A DNA stretch of 64,000 nt, from NCBI GenBank assembly GCA_003331265.1, contig QOPV01000002.1, positions 36,703 to 100,702 on the forward strand. Reading direction: 5' to 3'. The position numbers and the translations under genes are program-made. Numbering within the stretch: the stretch's first letter is position 1; every line of letters begins with the position of its first letter. Below, piece by piece: positions 61,243 to 64,000 of the stretch. The notes under the pieces are model-generated. The model had not been told where the DNA came from, did no database searches, and was given only the letters and a program-made list of their open reading frames with translations. The DNA comes from Cryomorphaceae bacterium (GTDB taxonomy: Bacteria; Bacteroidota; Bacteroidia; Flavobacteriales; Flavobacteriaceae).

Positions 61243-64000
61243 GTGAAAAAAATAATTCTTATAGTATTTACTGTATTACTAACAATTAATTTTAATTGGT
61301 CACAAGGGTTAAAAACTAGCGGTAAAAAAATAGTTGATAAACAAGGAAACGAGGTTCTTCTGCGTGGGATGGGTCCAGGTGGATGGTTAGTAATGGAAGG
61401 ATATATGAACCAATCTGCAGGTATCGCAGGTCCGCAACATGTAATAAAGAACAAACTCATTGAATTAATGGGTAAAGAAAAAACAGAAACTTTTTTTAAA
61501 GAGTGGAGAAAAAATCACTTTACTAAAAGAGATGTCGATTCTTTAGCAGCCTGGGGATTTAATAGTATTAGAATTCCTATGCATTACAATCTTATGACTC
61601 TTCCAATTGAAGATGAGCCAGTTGATGGACAAAACACTTGGATTGAGGAAGGCTTTACAATTATTGATAATGTTTTAGAGTGGGCAAAACCTCACAACAT
61701 GTATGTTATATTGGATTTACATGCCGCACCTGGAGGTCAAGGATATAATGCCGATATTTCAGATTATGACAGTAATAAACCTTCACTTTGGGAAAGTGAA
61801 GCCAATCAAAAGAAAACGGTTGCTCTTTGGAGAAAAATTGCTGAACGATACAAGGATAATGAATGGATCGGAGGGTATGATTTAATTAATGAAACAAATT
61901 GGAATTTACCGGGGGGGACTTTGCTTAGGCAATTATTTGAACAAATTACAGAAGCTATCAGGGAAGTAGATAAAGATCATATAATTTTTATTGAAGGAAA
62001 TGATTATGCAAATAATTATACAGGTTTGACTCCGCCTTGGGATGATAACATGGCTTATAGTTTTCATAAGTATTGGAGTACTGTAAATGATGATGACTTG
62101 GATTGGGTAACTCCGTTAAGAGAAACACATAACGTTCCTCTTTGGATGGGAGAATCAGGAGAAAACTCTAATACTTGGTATACAAATTTTATTTCTCTTT
62201 TAGAAAAAAAAGATATTGGTTGGGCTTGGTGGACGATAAAAAAAGTTGGAGATATTGACAGTCCATTTTCTGTTAAGTTAAATTCAGGATATCAAAAAGT
62301 TTTAGATTACTGGAAAGGAGAGGGTGACAAGCCATCAGAGGATGAAACATATGCGGCAATGATGCAGCTAGCTAAAGATTTACTTATCGAAAATTGTTTA
62401 TACCGTAAAGATATCCCTGATGCAATGTTTAGGCAAGTATATTCGGACAAGACAATTCCTTACTCAAATAAACAATCCATGCCTGGGACTATATATCTTT
62501 CCGATTATGATTTAGGAAAAAATAATTTTGCTTATTACGATGTTGATGTTTCTGATGATAGAGCTAATGGAAGTGGATTTCAAGCTTGGAACTCAGGATG
62601 GCAATATAGAAACGATGGTGTTGATGTTGAAACCAATGATGATTCCATAAATAGTAATGGTCATCACATAGGTTTTGTGCATAAAGGAGAATGGATAAAA
62701 TATACAATCAATGTTTTAGAATCTGGTGCATACAAAGCTATTGCTCGTTATGCAGCTGAATCTGATGGAGGACAATTTCATCTTTCATTAAATGGAGAGG
62801 ATATTACAACTACTCAAACTGTTTCGGGGACTGGAAGTTGGTTTGAATTTGCAAATCATTCTGACATATCAAATATTATACTAGATAAGGGCGAGCATTC
62901 ATTTAAAATTCATTTTGATAGCGAAACTCCTTTTAATATAGGTAGTTTACAATTTATTAAGACAGGAGATGCAAGTTCTGTTGATTTTGTTGCTTTAAAC
63001 GGAAATACAGAATCTGATGAAAAATCTATATCTATTTCTTTAAATCACTCTGTAGATTCATCGTCGATTGGAGATATAAAAAATGAATTTAAATTGATTG
63101 TTAATGGAATAGAAAAGGAAATTAATTCTATTTCCGCCAGTGACACAAAAGAAAGGACTATCATAATTAATTCTAAAACCGCTTTTTTATATTCTGATGA
63201 AATAAAACTTACTTATTCAGGAACTTCTATTAAATCAAAATCTGGTCAAGTGTTAAAATCTTTTACTGACCTACCTATAAATAATACACTTCAAAAGAGA
63301 TTTGTTATTCCTGGAAAAATTGAGGCAGAAGAATCAAAAGTCTCTGTTGGCTTGGGATTTGAAGATACTGAAGATGAAGGGGGAGGTAGAAATATTGGAT
63401 ATACCGACGCAGGAGATTATGCAGATTATTTAGTTTATAATAAAGAATTTACTGCTTATCAAGTTGATTTCAGAATAGCTGCTCAGGATAACGAAGGAAA
63501 AATAGGATTATACTTACTAGACGATTCTGGTTCTAGAGAGTTTGAATTGCTTCAAATTGAAACTCCAAAAACTGGAGGGTGGCAAACTTGGACCACAGTT
63601 TCTGTAAATTCAAAACCTTTAGTTCAAGGTGTAAGAACAATAAGGATGAGAGTTTTAAAAGGTGGATTCAATCTAAACTGGTTTGAATTTAAAGATATAG
63701 ATTCTGATGGTGATGGTGTAAAAGATAAGATTGACGAATGTCCAGATACTCCTTCGGGCACACCTGTTAATTTTAAAGGTTGTCCTATTTTCTTTTTGCC
63801 AATAGACAACAACAAGGTTGAGGTAACTAGTGCTACTTGTATTGGTACTAGTGACGGTTCGATTGGACTTAGCGTTGAGGATAACTCTTTTGATTACAGT
63901 GTTACGGTTACTGGCAAGGACGATCCTATTGCTATTACTGGTGAGAACAAGACAGCTTCTGTGACAGGTCTTGCTAAAGGCACTTATAGTGTTTGCTTTA
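61243..64000 (+). CDS. GH5 glycoside hydrolase with two CBM6-like modules and TSP3-type linker, truncated by window edge
   Basis: Absent from the track because it runs off the end. From GTG 61243 the frame stays open to the edge (at least 919 aa). Signal peptide (IILIVFTVLLTINFNWSQG); GH5 TIM barrel about 25-360 with LLRGMGPGGWLV, FNSIRIPMHY, VILDLHAAPGGQG, acid/base Glu217 in LINETN and nucleophile Glu304 in WMGESGE. Then a CBM6-like module (GFVHKGEWIKYTINV), a beta-sandwich, a second CBM6-like module (IGYTDAGDYADYLVY), DIDSDGDGVKDKIDECPDT and a C-terminal repeat domain (LAKGTYSVCF) of the type that precedes type IX secretion sorting domains. It probably acts on beta-glucan at the cell surface. 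A GTG or the preceding context decides the start. Confidence 0.88.
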   Translation, partial: MKKIILIVFTVLLTINFNWSQGLKTSGKKIVDKQGNEVLLRGMGPGGWLVMEGYMNQSAGIAGPQHVIKNKLIELMGKEKTETFFKEWRKNHFTKRDVDSLAAWGFNSIRIPMHYNLMTLPIEDEPVDGQNTWIEEGFTIIDNVLEWAKPHNMYVILDLHAAPGGQGYNADISDYDSNKPSLWESEANQKKTVALWRKIAERYKDNEWIGGYDLINETNWNLPGGTLLRQLFEQITEAIREVDKDHIIFIEGNDYANNYTGLTPPWDDNMAYSFHKYWSTVNDDDLDWVTPLRETHNVPLWMGESGENSNTWYTNFISLLEKKDIGWAWWTIKKVGDIDSPFSVKLNSGYQKVLDYWKGEGDKPSEDETYAAMMQLAKDLLIENCLYRKDIPDAMFRQVYSDKTIPYSNKQSMPGTIYLSDYDLGKNNFAYYDVDVSDDRANGSGFQAWNSGWQYRNDGVDVETNDDSINSNGHHIGFVHKGEWIKYTINVLESGAYKAIARYAAESDGGQFHLSLNGEDITTTQTVSGTGSWFEFANHSDISNIILDKGEHSFKIHFDSETPFNIGSLQFIKTGDASSVDFVALNGNTESDEKSISISLNHSVDSSSIGDIKNEFKLIVNGIEKEINSISASDTKERTIIINSKTAFLYSDEIKLTYSGTSIKSKSGQVLKSFTDLPINNTLQKRFVIPGKIEAEESKVSVGLGFEDTEDEGGGRNIGYTDAGDYADYLVYNKEFTAYQVDFRIAAQDNEGKIGLYLLDDSGSREFELLQIETPKTGGWQTWTTVSVNSKPLVQGVRTIRMRVLKGGFNLNWFEFKDIDSDGDGVKDKIDECPDTPSGTPVNFKGCPIFFLPIDNNKVEVTSATCIGTSDGSIGLSVEDNSFDYSVTVTGKDDPIAITGENKTASVTGLAKGTYSVCF

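Noticed and set aside
1-64000. CRISPR array, insertion sequence, phage or toxin-antitoxin genes
   Set aside because: I looked for regularly spaced repeats, transposase-like or integrase-like proteins and small paired ORFs; none of the translated frames or repeats supports any of these.

Overview
The window is a low-GC (about 30 %) chromosomal segment of a marine member of the Flavobacteriia (Bacteroidota). The evidence is consistent across the window: alternative complex III (ActABCDEF) followed by an aa3-type oxidase, a SusC/SusD glycan locus, DUF4270 and DUF2723 proteins, saproxanthin/myxol-type carotenoid genes, hardly any Shine-Dalgarno sites, several TTG starts, and repeated copies of the Bacteroidota -7 promoter element TAnnTTTG. 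No transposase, integrase, phage gene or CRISPR array was seen.

Layout. (1) 1-4724: a truncated flippase-like membrane gene, panD and panC on the minus strand; divergent from them an N-terminal-only GT5 protein and a DUF4270 lipoprotein. (2) 4711-15468: minus-strand housekeeping block: GT2, rpoN, asnS, frr, pyrH, tsf, rpsB, rpsI, rplM, polA. (3) 15484-20618: metallophosphoesterase, a cysteine-less thioredoxin-fold protein, and a large DUF2723 membrane protein. (4) 20740-25607: tRNA-Gln(TTG), rimP-nusA-infB, and a convergent SPOR protein. (5) 25764-37058: actABCDEF-coxBA, a quinol:cytochrome c / cytochrome oxidase respiratory operon. (6) 37114-40909: ruvB, an MscS channel, a histidine phosphatase, adenosine deaminase. 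(7) 40967-43749: CrtA-like, CrtI/CrtD-like and CruF-like carotenoid genes, ending inside tRNA-Arg(CCT). (8) 43809-64000: a Rieske lipoprotein, a sodium/solute symporter and a laminarin (beta-1,3-glucan) utilisation locus: membrane-spanning propeller/Y_Y_Y/HTH regulator, SusC, SusD, two glycan-binding lipoproteins, a strong terminator, a frameshifted GH16 laminarinase, a GH3 beta-glucosidase, and a GH5 enzyme with CBM6 modules that runs off the edge.

How the glucan locus probably works (inference from family knowledge): surface lipoproteins bind the glucan, GH16 and GH5 cut it outside the cell, SusCD imports oligosaccharides, GH3 releases glucose, and the regulator senses an oligosaccharide in the periplasm. 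An 11-bp motif, AACTATACATA, occurs in tandem upstream of susC and once, as part of a palindrome, upstream of the regulator gene, making it a candidate operator.

Most of the window is ordinary core genome. The points most worth a second look are that candidate operator, the frameshift separating the GH16 lipoprotein signal from its enzyme, the tRNA-Arg gene that supplies stop codons to both neighbours, the loss of the exo I acidic residues in PolA, the GC-perfect hairpin in the rimP leader, and the change in base composition at the 3' tail of the GH5 gene. I did not identify a convincing wholly new system.
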